In this document: positions 7,335-15,527 of the stretch, piece by piece
How the letters are laid out: each line of letters starts with the position of its first letter
Numbering within the stretch: position 1 is the first letter of the stretch
Source: Roseovarius sp. UBA6217
GTDB lineage: Bacteria > Pseudomonadota > Alphaproteobacteria > Rhodobacterales > Rhodobacteraceae
DNA length: 23,133 bases
NCBI GenBank assembly: GCA_002421985.1
Contig: DISF01000077.1
Coordinates: 1 to 23,133 of the forward strand
Direction: 5' to 3'
Notes under the pieces: generated by a model
What the model was told of the DNA's origin: nothing
Seen by the model: only the letters and a program-made list of their open reading frames with translations
Databases searched by the model: none
Made by a program: the position numbers and the translations under genes

Positions 7335-8264
7335 GTGCAGGCGCTTCTCGAGGTTATCGTTCCCGTCTTTCTGGTGATCGGATTCGGCTATCTCGCCGTC
7401 TGGCGGGGGTGGTTCAGCGCGGCGGGCGTGGACGGGCTGATGACCTTTACCCAGAAATTCGCCATTCCCTGCCTGCTTTTCGCGGCCATCGCGCGGCTCG
7501 ATCTGGCGCAGAATTTCGACTGGCGCCTGCTGCTGAGTTTCTATGGCGGCGCGCTTTCGGGGTTTCTGCTGGGGCTTGTCGGCGCGCGGTTCCTCTTTGG
7601 CCGGTCATGGGAGGATTCGGTGGCCATCGGCTTTGCCAGCCTCTTTTCGAACTCTGTTCTTCTGGGCCTGCCGATCATGGAACGCGCCTATGGAACTGGC
7701 GCGCTCTCGGCCAATTTCGCCATCATCGCGATCCATTCGCCGTTCTGCTACGGCATCGGCATCACCGCGATGGAGATGGCGCGGGCGCGCGGACAGAGCG
7801 CGGGGCGGGTCGTGGCCAAGGTCTTTCGGGCGATGTTCTCGAACACGCTCATTCTCGGGATCGCCGCGGGATTTGCCGTCAACCTGTCGGGGCTGCCGAT
7901 TCCGGGGCCGGTTGGCGATGCGCTTGACCTGATGGTGCGCACGGCGCTGCCGGCGGCGCTGTTTGGCCTCGGCGGCGTGCTGGTGCAATACCGCCCCGAG
8001 GGCGATATGCGCGTGATCCTCTATGTTTGCGCGGTGTCGCTGGTGGCGCATCCCTTGATCACCTACGGGCTTGGGCGCGGGTTGGGGCTATCGGTGGAGG
8101 GCTTGCGTGCGGCGGTGGTGACGGCGGCGATGGCCCCCGGCGTCAATGCCTATATCTTTGCCAACATGTATGGCCAGGCACGGCGGGTGGCGGCGTCGAG
8201 CGTGCTGATTGCCACGGGGCTGACGGTGGGAACAGCGTGGATCTGGCTCGCGGTGCTGCCATAG
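7335..8264 (+). CDS. AEC-family transporter (auxin-efflux-carrier/malonate permease type)
   Basis: This is a 309-residue integral membrane protein of the AEC family (Pfam Mem_trans), secondary transporters that move small carboxylates or similar anions. Long hydrophobic segments cover nearly the whole chain, for example LEVIVPVFLVIGFGYLAV at the start and VLIATGLTVGTAWIWLAVLP at the end, compatible with about ten membrane spans in two halves. Conserved family features include the KFAIPCLLF segment after the first span and the AMAPGVNAYIFA segment late in the protein, resembling the P-x-[AG]-x-N pattern. The GTG at 7335 starts four bases after the preceding stop, so it probably belongs to the same transcript. 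The substrate cannot be inferred. Confidence 0.88.
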   Translation: MQALLEVIVPVFLVIGFGYLAVWRGWFSAAGVDGLMTFTQKFAIPCLLFAAIARLDLAQNFDWRLLLSFYGGALSGFLLGLVGARFLFGRSWEDSVAIGFASLFSNSVLLGLPIMERAYGTGALSANFAIIAIHSPFCYGIGITAMEMARARGQSAGRVVAKVFRAMFSNTLILGIAAGFAVNLSGLPIPGPVGDALDLMVRTALPAALFGLGGVLVQYRPEGDMRVILYVCAVSLVAHPLITYGLGRGLGLSVEGLRAAVVTAAMAPGVNAYIFANMYGQARRVAASSVLIATGLTVGTAWIWLAVLP

Positions 8265-8408
8265 GGCAAGGTGCCCGTGGTCGATGTCGGGCAGATTCTG
8301 GCGGGTGCGGTGCGGCCACTGTCGTGACTGGCCCGGATTTGACGTTTGCGACGCCGCGCGGCGGACAGGGCGGCGACTGATTGCGCCCGCCCCCCCCGCC
8401 ACAGATGA

Positions 8409-8437
8409 TGGACAAGGCCGGCTCTGCGCGCTAGAGG
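8409..8437 (+). promoter_or_regulatory. Probable purQ promoter
   Basis: TGGACA (8409-8414, five of six to consensus) and TAGAGG (8432-8437) are spaced by exactly 17 bases, about 33 bases before the purQ ATG. The rest of the gap 8265-8408 holds no gene; it contains a run of eight C bases at 8390-8397. Confidence 0.42.
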
Positions 8438-8469
8438 ATCGCCACCGAGCTCAAGAGGGGTCATCCGCC

Positions 8470-9138
8470 ATGCACGCCGCCGTCATCGTCTTTCCCGGCT
8501 CCAACTGCGACCGCGACCTTGCCGTGGCGTTCGCGCGCGCGGGGGCAAAGGTCTCGATGGTGTGGCACAAGGATACGGCGCTGCCCGAGGGCGTTGATAT
8601 CGTCGCCGTGCCGGGGGGGTTTTCCTATGGCGATTACCTGCGCTGCGGGGCGATTGCCGCCAATTCGCCGATCTGCCGCGCGGTGGTGGCCCATGCCGGG
8701 CGCGGCGGCTATGTGCTTGGCATCTGCAACGGGTTCCAGATCCTGACCGAAACCGGCCTCCTGCCCGGCGCTCTGTTGCGCAATGCCGGTCTGAAATACA
8801 TCTGCAAGCCGGTTGCCCTCACCGTTGCCACCGCCGACAGCGCATTTACCCGCGCCTACAGGCCGGGCAGCACGATCACCGTGCCGATCGCCCATCACGA
8901 CGGCAATTACTTCGCCGATACAGATACGCTTGACCGGCTGGAAGGGGCGGATCGCGTGGCGTTCCGCTATGTCGACAATCCCAACGGATCGCTGCGCGAC
9001 ATCGCCGGTATCCTGTCGGAAAACCGCCGCGTGCTGGGCATGATGCCGCATCCCGAACGCATGGCGGAGCCTGCCCATGGCGGCAGCGACGGTGCGGCGA
9101 TGTTCACCGGCCTTATGGATGTGCTCGCGCCTGCGTGA
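8470..9138 (+). CDS. purQ: Phosphoribosylformylglycinamidine synthase, glutaminase subunit
   Basis: This 222-residue class I glutamine amidotransferase supplies ammonia to PurL for conversion of FGAR to FGAM in purine synthesis; in this bacterial type it acts as a PurL-PurQ-PurS complex. The start VIVFPGSNCDRD is the family hallmark. The nucleophile is Cys86 in LGICNGFQ, and the catalytic pair is His194 and Glu196 in MMPHPERM. HHDGNYF is another conserved PurQ segment. The ATG at 8470 gives the canonical N-terminus and has AGGGG about ten bases upstream. It stands alone here: neither purS nor purL is adjacent, and dctB follows with its own promoter. Confidence 0.97.
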   Translation: MHAAVIVFPGSNCDRDLAVAFARAGAKVSMVWHKDTALPEGVDIVAVPGGFSYGDYLRCGAIAANSPICRAVVAHAGRGGYVLGICNGFQILTETGLLPGALLRNAGLKYICKPVALTVATADSAFTRAYRPGSTITVPIAHHDGNYFADTDTLDRLEGADRVAFRYVDNPNGSLRDIAGILSENRRVLGMMPHPERMAEPAHGGSDGAAMFTGLMDVLAPA

Positions 9139-9141
9139 CGC

Positions 9142-9170
9142 TTGAGCGGTGCGCGCGCAGGGCGTAGGCT
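9142..9170 (+). promoter_or_regulatory. Possible dctB promoter giving a leaderless transcript
   Basis: TTGAGC (9142-9147) and TAGGCT (9165-9170) are 17 bases apart. A start seven bases after the second box falls at about 9177, immediately before the dctB ATG at 9178. No convincing ribosome binding site precedes that ATG. Confidence 0.38.
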
Positions 9171-9177
9171 GGCCCCC

Positions 9178-10938
9178 ATGAAAACACCCGCCCGCCCCGA
9201 TCCCGCCCCGCATCCGCGCGCCATCCCGTGGCGCGCGCGGCTGGTGCTTGCGGGGCTGTTTCTGGTGGCGGTGGTGGTGGTGCTGACCACCCACCGGCTG
9301 CTCACCGACCGCTTTACCGAGAACACCCGCAACCGCGCCGAATTGCGCCTGCTGCTCTATAGCGGCAACCTGCTGAGCGAATTGCGCCAGAATGCCATCG
9401 TGCCGCAGCTTCTGGCGCGCGATCCGACACTGATCGCGGCGCTGTCCAGCCAGGACTATGCGCAATCCACGCAGCGCCTGATTTCCTTTCTCGACGAGAT
9501 CGGGGCCGCCTCGCTCATGCTTCTGGACAAGGACGGGCGCGTTGTGGCCGCGACCGAGCGGATGCGCCTTGGCGAGAACCTGCGGCAGGCCCCCTATTTC
9601 GTCGATGCGATCCGCGCGCGTGACACCGTGTTCAAGGTGCTGCGCCAGGAGGCGGGGCAGTTCAGCTTTTTCTATTCGCGGCGCATCGAGGGGCCATCGG
9701 GGGCGCTGGGCGTGATCCTTGTCGAGGTGGATCTGCGCAAGTTCGAGCAGGCCTGGGCGGGTATTTCCGACGCCGTGATGATCAGCGACAGCGAGGGCGT
9801 GATCGTGCTTGCGACAGAGCCGCGCTGGCGTGGCCTGACCGAGGCCGAGGCGCTCGCGCGCGAGCCTGCCGAAAGCGCCATAGAGCGCGCCATCAAGGCC
9901 ACCGCCGACTGGACCGCGCTGCCCGCCGATGCCTATGTGGGAGGGCAGGCGGTGATGCGCGTCGAGGGGCGGGTGGCGTTTCGGGGCTGGCGCATCGCGA
10001 GTTTCACCACCTACGCCGCCGTGCGCGACAAGGTGAATGGCTATATCGCGCTCGAAATCATGGGTTTTGCGATTCTCATGGCGCTGGCCTTCTACTTTCT
10101 CAACCGCCGCGCGACCTCGCGGATGGTGCTGTTTCAGCGTGAATCGGCAGAGCTTCGCGCATTGAACGCGCGCCTTCAGCGGGAAATCGCCGAGCGCAGG
10201 CGCGTGCAGGAGACGCTGGCGCAGGCCGAACAGACGCTTCAGCAAAGCTCCAAGCTGGCGGTTCTGGGCGAGATGTCGGCCGCCGTCAGCCATGAGTTGA
10301 ACCAGCCGCTGGCGGCGATGAAAACCTATCTCGCGGGCGCGCGGCTGCTGCTGCGGCGCAACCGCCCCGACGAGGCGGTGATCTCGTTCCAGCGGATCGA
10401 CGACCTGATCGAGCGGATGGGCGCGATCACGCGCCAGCTCAAATCCTATGCGCGCCATTCGGGCGACAGCTTTGTGCCTGTAAATCTTGGCGATGCGATC
10501 GCCTCGTCTCTGGCGATGATGGAGCCGCAACTGCGCAAGCGCAAGGTGCAGATCACCCGCACGCTGCCCACCGGGCCGGTGATGGTGATGGGCGACCGGG
10601 TGCGCATCGAGCAGGTCATCGTGAACCTCTTGCGCAACGCGCTCGACGCCACCGAGAACACGCCCGATGCGACCATCGACATCCTGCTCGCGGCGGGCGA
10701 GACGGCGGTGCTCACGGTGCGCGACAACGGCCACGGGATCGACGATCTCGAAAAGCTGTTCGAGCCGTTCTACACCACCAAGCTGCCCGGCGACGGGGTC
10801 GGGCTGGGGCTTGCCATTTCCTCGGGGATCGTCAACGACCTTGGTGGCCACCTGACGGCGCGCAACGCCGAAAGCGGGGGGGCTGTATTCGAGGTGCAGC
10901 TTCCCATATTGCCCGAAGAGACCAGAGCTGCGGAGTGA
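9178..10938 (+). CDS. dctB: C4-dicarboxylate sensor histidine kinase, DctB type
   Basis: This 586-residue membrane sensor kinase would sense C4-dicarboxylates outside the cell and phosphorylate its partner regulator encoded next. The order is: short cytoplasmic basic tail, first membrane span (LVLAGLFLVAVVVVLTTH, about 23-40), a periplasmic double-PAS (dCache-like) sensor to about residue 290, second span (ALEIMGFAILMALAFYFL), a coiled linker (LNARLQREIAERRRVQETL), the H-box with His372 in AAVSHELNQPLAAMK, Asn487 in the N-box NLLRNALDA, then VRDNGHGI and LFEPFYTTK with GVGLGLAIS. This H-box and the ELNQPLAAM context are typical of DctB/NtrB-like HPK4 kinases. The ATG at 9178 is preferred to an upstream TTG at 9142, which lies in the likely promoter. 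Confidence 0.88.
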   Translation: MKTPARPDPAPHPRAIPWRARLVLAGLFLVAVVVVLTTHRLLTDRFTENTRNRAELRLLLYSGNLLSELRQNAIVPQLLARDPTLIAALSSQDYAQSTQRLISFLDEIGAASLMLLDKDGRVVAATERMRLGENLRQAPYFVDAIRARDTVFKVLRQEAGQFSFFYSRRIEGPSGALGVILVEVDLRKFEQAWAGISDAVMISDSEGVIVLATEPRWRGLTEAEALAREPAESAIERAIKATADWTALPADAYVGGQAVMRVEGRVAFRGWRIASFTTYAAVRDKVNGYIALEIMGFAILMALAFYFLNRRATSRMVLFQRESAELRALNARLQREIAERRRVQETLAQAEQTLQQSSKLAVLGEMSAAVSHELNQPLAAMKTYLAGARLLLRRNRPDEAVISFQRIDDLIERMGAITRQLKSYARHSGDSFVPVNLGDAIASSLAMMEPQLRKRKVQITRTLPTGPVMVMGDRVRIEQVIVNLLRNALDATENTPDATIDILLAAGETAVLTVRDNGHGIDDLEKLFEPFYTTKLPGDGVGLGLAISSGIVNDLGGHLTARNAESGGAVFEVQLPILPEETRAAE

Positions 10939-10945
10939 ACCTGCC

Positions 10946-12283
10946 ATGCCATCTGCCATGAAGATCGCCATCGTCGATGACGAGCGCGACATGCGCCAAT
11001 CCATCAGCCAGTGGCTGGCGCTGTCGGGCTTTGACACCGAGACATTCGCCAGCGCCGAGGACGCGCTCAAGCGTCTTGGTCCCGATTATCCCGGTATCGT
11101 GGTCACCGATATACGGATGCCCGGCATGGACGGGATGCAATTCCTGCGCCGCCTGATGAGCGCGGATTCAACCCTGCCTGTCATCATGATTACCGGCCAC
11201 GGCGATGTGCCCATGGCGGTCGAGGCGATGCGGCTCGGGGCGTTCGATTTTCTGGAAAAGCCGTTCAACCCCGACCGCATGACAGAGCTCGCCAAGAAGG
11301 CGACGCAAAAGCGCCGCCTCGTGCTCGATGCGCGCTCGCTGCGGCGCGACCTGTCGGATGGTGGCACGCTTATGAAAAAGCTTATCGGCAACGCCCCCGC
11401 GATGGAGCGGCTGCGCGAGGATATCCTCGATCTCGGCCAGGCCGACGGCCATGTTCTGGTCGAGGGTGAAACCGGCACCGGCAAGACGCTGGTGGCGCAC
11501 GCGCTGCACGCTGCCGGGTCGCGTGCCGGGCGCAGTTTCGTCACGCTGTCCTGCGCCGCTTTTGAGGAGGGCGTGCTTTTACGGCGGCTGTTCGGCCCGG
11601 TCGAGGCAGGCGACAGCTATCTGCCCGCGATCGAGGAGGCCCGCGGCGGCACCCTCGTGCTCGAGGATATCGAGGCGCTGACCGACACGGTGCAGGCGCG
11701 GCTCTTGACGGCGCTCAACGACGAAGGCAACCCGCCCGAGACGCGCATCGTCGCCATATCGAACATGCAAGCCGAGGGCCGCACCTGCGAGGATGCGCTG
11801 CGCCCTGATCTTTTCTACCGGCTGGCCAGCCTGCGCCTGACGGTGCCGCCCTTGCGCGCACGCGGCGAGGATATCCTGATGCTCTTCACCCGCTTCATCG
11901 AGCAGTTCGCCGAGGATTACGGCTGCGAGGCCCCGCAGGTCAGCGCACAGGAGGCGACGCAGCTTCTGCAAGCGCCCTGGCCCGGCAATGTCCGCCAGCT
12001 TTTCAATATCGCCGAGCGTGCCGTGCTCCAGAACCGGCGCGGCTCGGGCACGCTCACCTCGCTTTTGATGTCCGATCACGCGGACATGCAGCCGGTGATG
12101 ACCACCGAGGGCAAGCCGCTCAAGGAGTATGTCGAGACCTTCGAGCGGATGCTGATCGACAACACCATGCGCCGCCACAAGGGGTCGGTTCAGGCTGTGA
12201 TGGATGAATTGTGCCTGCCGCGCCGGACACTGAATGAAAAGATGGCGAAATACGGGCTCACGCGCGCCGATTACATCGGCTGA
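10946..12283 (+). CDS. dctD: DctD-type response regulator with degenerate sigma-54 activator domain
   Basis: This 445-residue regulator is the partner of DctB, eight bases downstream of it. The receiver domain has the acidic pocket Asp11/Asp12, phospho-acceptor Asp55, Thr83 and Lys105. The central AAA+ domain has an intact Walker A (GETGTGKT, 174-181) and arginine-finger region (LRPDLFYRLASLRL). However, the stretch where GAFTGA should stand reads LFGPVEAGDSYLPAIEEARGG (about 215-235), about ten residues shorter. The Walker B acids are E240-D241 instead of D-E. The C-terminal Fis-type helix-turn-helix is present (GSVQAVMDELCLPRRTLNEKMAKYGL). Without GAFTGA it is unlikely to remodel sigma-54 polymerase; Rhodobacter capsulatus NtrC is a known GAFTGA-less precedent acting with the housekeeping polymerase. 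Start: ATG 10946, with an alternative at 10958. Confidence 0.87.
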   Translation: MPSAMKIAIVDDERDMRQSISQWLALSGFDTETFASAEDALKRLGPDYPGIVVTDIRMPGMDGMQFLRRLMSADSTLPVIMITGHGDVPMAVEAMRLGAFDFLEKPFNPDRMTELAKKATQKRRLVLDARSLRRDLSDGGTLMKKLIGNAPAMERLREDILDLGQADGHVLVEGETGTGKTLVAHALHAAGSRAGRSFVTLSCAAFEEGVLLRRLFGPVEAGDSYLPAIEEARGGTLVLEDIEALTDTVQARLLTALNDEGNPPETRIVAISNMQAEGRTCEDALRPDLFYRLASLRLTVPPLRARGEDILMLFTRFIEQFAEDYGCEAPQVSAQEATQLLQAPWPGNVRQLFNIAERAVLQNRRGSGTLTSLLMSDHADMQPVMTTEGKPLKEYVETFERMLIDNTMRRHKGSVQAVMDELCLPRRTLNEKMAKYGLTRADYIG

Positions 12284-12685
12284 GGGGGGCTGCGCATTTT
12301 CTCCATTGTGTTTTTGTCACCGGTGGCCTTACTGTGACTTATGGGCAGGCCCCGGTTCGATACCCCGGTGCCCGCCAGGAGATTCGCTGTTTCAGGTATC
12401 CGTTGGATAAAAATCCCTGCGGCTGAACAGACCGATTGGCCCCCGCCAAGGGGACCGCACGCTTGCCCGTTGCCGTGCCGATGGTGCGCGCCGGGTGCTG
12501 AATTGGCCCCTCGAACAGGGGTCGGAGTAGTAGAACCGCGATGACGCGCGCAACAGGCATGACACCGATATCGGCAGCGCCCGGCGCCTGTGGCGCCCTT
12601 GCGCCCGTCCTCGCCCATGACAGACACAGGCCGCAAGGTGCCGCGCCTCCGGGCGGGCCCCTGATTGGCCGTGCAGACGGAACAC
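12284..12685 (+). other. Gene-free leader upstream of rne
   Basis: No convincing gene is seen in these 402 bases. A possible promoter is TTGTCA (12314-12319), 17 bases, ACTTAT (12337-12342), which would give a leader of roughly 335 bases. Within it are stem-loops GGCCCCT/AGGGGTC (12505-12511 with 12517-12523, loop CGAAC) and GGCGCC/GGCGCC (12583-12588 with 12592-12597). A long structured leader would fit RNase E autoregulation, a known behaviour of rne mRNA in enterobacteria. An ATG-started frame at 12341-12544 lacks a ribosome binding site and looks spurious. Confidence 0.4.
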
Positions 12686-15301
12686 ATGCCCAAGAAAATG
12701 CTCATAGATGCCACCCATGCCGAGGAAACCCGCGTTGTGGTGGTGGACGGAAACAAGGTCGAGGAATTCGACTTTGAATCGGAAAACAAGCGCCAGCTAG
12801 CCGGCAACATCTATCTCGCCAAGATCACCCGCGTGGAGCCATCGCTCCAGGCGGCCTTCGTCGAGTATGGCGGCAATCGCCACGGCTTTCTCGCCTTTTC
12901 GGAAATCCACCCGGATTACTACCAGATCCCGGTGGCCGACCGCGAGGCGCTGATGGCCGAAGAAGAGGCCCTTGCCCAGGCGCAGGAAGAAGAAGAGGAA
13001 AAGCCCCGGCGCACCATCCGGTCGCGCAGCCGCTCGCGCTCGCGGGCAGAGAAAACCACGTCGGGGGACGCGGTGGCCACGGCCGATATCTCTGGTATGG
13101 AAACCATCGACCTTGACGAGGACGAGGCCAGCTCGCCGATGGAGCGCGTGGCCGAAACCCCGGTCGAGGAGCCGGACGAGGATCAGCGGGCAGGGACATC
13201 CGGAACCCCCGACAGCGCCGAGGCCGCCGAGCCTGCGCCCGAGACCGAGACCGAGACCGAGGATGACGCCCTCGATACCCGCGATCATGCCACCAACGAT
13301 GACAGCATCGAATCGGTCGCCGACGAGGATGACAGCGAGGATATCCGCCCCGTGCGCAAACCGCGCCCGCGCCGATACAAGATCCAGGAGGTCGTCAAGG
13401 TCCGCCAGATCATGCTGGTGCAGGTCGTCAAGGAAGAGCGCGGCAACAAGGGTGCGGCGCTCACCACCTATCTGTCGCTTGCCGGGCGCTACTGTGTGCT
13501 CATGCCCAACACCGCGCGCGGCGGCGGTATCTCGCGCAAGATCACGCTCGCGGCGGACCGCAACAAGCTCAAGGAAATCGCCAACGAGATCGACGTGCCC
13601 AAGGGCGCGGGCCTCATCATCCGCACCGCGGGTGCCAAGCGCACCAAGGCCGAGATCAAGCGCGATTACGAGTATCTCCAGCGCCTGTGGGAACAGATTC
13701 GCGAATTGACGCTGCGCTCTATCGCGCCCGCCAAGATCTACGAGGAGGGCGACCTGATCAAGCGCTCGATCCGCGACCTCTATAACCGCGATATCGACGA
13801 GGTTCTGGTCGAGGGCGAACGCGGATACCGCATCGCCAAGGACTTCATGAAGATGATCATGCCGTCCCACGCCAAGAACGTGAAACATTACCAGGATCCC
13901 ATGCCGCTTTTCGCGCGCCATCAGGTCGAGAGCTATCTTGCCGGCATGTTCAACCCGGTGGTGCAGCTTCCCTCGGGCGGCTATATCGTGATCGGCGTGA
14001 CCGAGGCGCTTGTCGCCATCGACGTGAACTCGGGCCGCGCCACCAAGAAGGGCTCGATCGAGGAAACCGCGCTTCAGACCAATCTCGAGGCCGCCGACGA
14101 GGTGGCGCGGCAGTTGCGCCTGCGCGATCTCGCCGGGCTCATTGTCATCGACTTCATCGACATGGACGAGCGCCGCAACAACGCGGCGGTGGAAAAGCGC
14201 TTCAAGGACAAGCTCAAGACCGACCGCGCGCGTATCCAGGTGGGCCGCATCTCGGGCTTTGGCCTGCTGGAGATGAGCCGCCAGCGGCTGCGCCCCGGTA
14301 TGCTCGAGGCCAGCACACAGCCCTGCCCGCATTGCCACGGCACCGGGCTTATCCGCTCGGATGACAGCATGGCACTCTCGATCCTGCGCCAGATCGAGGA
14401 AGAGGGCGTGCGCCGCCGCTCGCGCGAGGTGGTCGTGCGCGCGCCGGTGGGGATTGCCAACTTCCTCATCAACCAAAAGCGCGAGCATATCGCCGGGATC
14501 GAGGCGCGCTATGGCCTGTCGGTGCGCATCGAGGGCGATCCGTCGCTTGTCAGCCCCGATTTCGTGCTGGAAAAGCTCAAGGTGGCCACCCGCACGGTGC
14601 CCGAACCGGCGGCGTTCGTCTCGGGGGGCGCGGCGCTGATGGACGCGATCGACGGCGAGGCAGAGGCCGACGCTACCGAGACCGAGACCGAGGCCGAGGA
14701 TATCGCCGAGACCGCAGCCGAGGCCACGCCGCCCGCGGGCGACGACACCGACAAGCCCAAGAAAAAGCGCCGCCGCTCTCGCAGCCGCAAGCGCAAGCCG
14801 CGCTCGGGTGACGGGCAGGGCGACAGCGAGGAACTGGCCGAGGAGCAGGCCGAGGGTGAGGATGAGGGCGCGCCCACGCCCGAGGCCAGCGATGCGCAGC
14901 CCGCGCAAGACGTCGCGGAAGAGGCCATAGCAGAGACCGCAGAACCGGTAGCCGAGAAGCCCAAGCGCACAAGCCGCTCGCGCAAGGCCCCCGCGCCGAA
15001 AGCCGCCGCCGCCACGCCAGAGACGGAACCGGAGGCCGACCAGCCCGAGCCGGTGGCCGAGAAGCCCAAGCGCCGCACCGTATCGCGCCGCAAGAAGGCC
15101 GATCCGGTGGCGGAGCAGGCGGAACCGGTGGCAGAGCAGGCGGAACCGGCGGCGGAGCAGGCGGAGCCGATGGCGGAGCAGGCGGAGCCGGTGGCCGAAC
15201 CGGAACCGGCCCCCCGGCCCAAACCCGCCCCCGTGGCCGAGCAACCGGCCCCCGAGGCGCAAGACACGCCCAAGCGGCGCGGCTGGTGGTCTCTCGGCTG
15301 A
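12686..15301 (+). CDS. rne: Ribonuclease E (endoribonuclease, degradosome core)
   Basis: This 871-residue RNase E cuts single-stranded AU-rich RNA in mRNA decay and in rRNA/tRNA processing. The N-terminus MPKKMLIDATHAEETR fixes the start at 12686. The S1 domain begins normally (NIYLAKITRVEPSLQAAFVEYG) but is interrupted by about 140 acidic and Arg/Ser-rich residues (roughly 90-232) before resuming at EERGNKGAALTTYLSLAGRY, a feature known from alphaproteobacterial RNase E. Catalytic Asp446 (AIDVNSG) and Asp489 (VIDFIDMD) are 43 apart, and the zinc-link Cys547 and Cys550 (CPHC) follow 58 later, the same spacings as E. coli D303, D346 and C404. Residues beyond ~650 are a disordered scaffold of acidic and Lys/Arg patches (KPKKKRRRSRSRKRK) with a heptapeptide repeat near the end. 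Confidence 0.96.
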   Translation: MPKKMLIDATHAEETRVVVVDGNKVEEFDFESENKRQLAGNIYLAKITRVEPSLQAAFVEYGGNRHGFLAFSEIHPDYYQIPVADREALMAEEEALAQAQEEEEEKPRRTIRSRSRSRSRAEKTTSGDAVATADISGMETIDLDEDEASSPMERVAETPVEEPDEDQRAGTSGTPDSAEAAEPAPETETETEDDALDTRDHATNDDSIESVADEDDSEDIRPVRKPRPRRYKIQEVVKVRQIMLVQVVKEERGNKGAALTTYLSLAGRYCVLMPNTARGGGISRKITLAADRNKLKEIANEIDVPKGAGLIIRTAGAKRTKAEIKRDYEYLQRLWEQIRELTLRSIAPAKIYEEGDLIKRSIRDLYNRDIDEVLVEGERGYRIAKDFMKMIMPSHAKNVKHYQDPMPLFARHQVESYLAGMFNPVVQLPSGGYIVIGVTEALVAIDVNSGRATKKGSIEETALQTNLEAADEVARQLRLRDLAGLIVIDFIDMDERRNNAAVEKRFKDKLKTDRARIQVGRISGFGLLEMSRQRLRPGMLEASTQPCPHCHGTGLIRSDDSMALSILRQIEEEGVRRRSREVVVRAPVGIANFLINQKREHIAGIEARYGLSVRIEGDPSLVSPDFVLEKLKVATRTVPEPAAFVSGGAALMDAIDGEAEADATETETEAEDIAETAAEATPPAGDDTDKPKKKRRRSRSRKRKPRSGDGQGDSEELAEEQAEGEDEGAPTPEASDAQPAQDVAEEAIAETAEPVAEKPKRTSRSRKAPAPKAAAATPETEPEADQPEPVAEKPKRRTVSRRKKADPVAEQAEPVAEQAEPAAEQAEPMAEQAEPVAEPEPAPRPKPAPVAEQPAPEAQDTPKRRGWWSLG
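15104..15187 (+). repeat. Four 21-bp tandem repeats coding PxAEQAE in the RNase E tail
   Basis: Four consecutive 21-base units encode PVAEQAE, PVAEQAE, PAAEQAE and PMAEQAE; a fifth, degenerate unit (PVAEPEP) follows. The units differ by only a few bases, so the array is recent or kept homogeneous and is likely to vary in length between strains. It lies in the disordered C-terminal region. Confidence 0.85.
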
Positions 15302-15302
15302 G

Positions 15303-15340
15303 ACCGGTTTCACGCGCGCGCGCCAGCGCGTGGCCCCGGT
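15303..15340 (+). terminator. Strong hairpin right after rne
   Basis: ACCGG (15303-15307) pairs with CCGGT (15336-15340), and inside it CACGCGC (15311-15317) pairs with GCGCGTG (15326-15332). It begins two bases after the rne stop. No U-tract follows, so it may be a 3' stabilising structure rather than an intrinsic terminator. Confidence 0.4.
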
Positions 15341-15383
15341 GCCAGCGTTCGACACCTGACATGAACTGCACGAGGGAGCGCTC

Positions 15384-15527
15384 ATGACCTGGAGCGCAGG
15401 TTCGCCCTCTGCCCCGCGCGCGCTCATCACAGCACATCACATCGAATGGCGGCAACAGGCCATTCACGACGCTCGCCGCCCCGCATTGCGCAGCATCTGT
15501 CAGAGTACGCCCCCTACAGCGTTTTGA
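15384..15527 (+). CDS. Possible small protein (47 aa), unsupported by homology
   Basis: An ATG at 15384 is preceded by GAGGGAG at a good distance (about six bases), and the frame runs 47 codons to a TGA at 15525-15527. The peptide (MTWSAGSPSAPRALITAHH...) has no membrane segment or recognisable motif. Its end overlaps the left arm of the 10-bp inverted repeat at 15514-15523. The ribosome binding site is the only argument for it, so this is a weak call. Confidence 0.2.
   Translation: MTWSAGSPSAPRALITAHHIEWRQQAIHDARRPALRSICQSTPPTAF

Noticed and set aside
8284..8469. Upstream start for purQ adding 62 residues
   Set aside because: The canonical PurQ N-terminus begins at 8470 and a promoter-like pair lies within the supposed extension.
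8461..11070. Minus-strand open frame of 869 codons opposite purQ and dctB
   Set aside because: It spans two clear plus-strand genes and their junction, and the product (many H, R, Q, G) has the composition of an antisense shadow.
12344..12379. tRNA-3'-end-like string (GGTTCGATACC followed by GCCCGCCA) in the rne leader
   Set aside because: Only two T-stem pairs next to the loop and the outer two form; the middle two are C-C mismatches, and no anticodon or D arm is present upstream.
12341..12544. 67-codon open frame in the rne leader
   Set aside because: No ribosome binding site, Pro/Arg-rich composition and no recognisable motif.
15104..15187. CRISPR-like tandem array
   Set aside because: The repeats are contiguous 21-bp coding units without spacers, inside rne.
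12797..15430. Very long minus-strand open frame opposite rne (877 codons)
   Set aside because: It mirrors the rne codon pattern in GC-rich DNA; the product is a His/Arg/Leu/Gly-rich low-complexity chain with no motifs, while the plus strand encodes an unmistakable RNase E.
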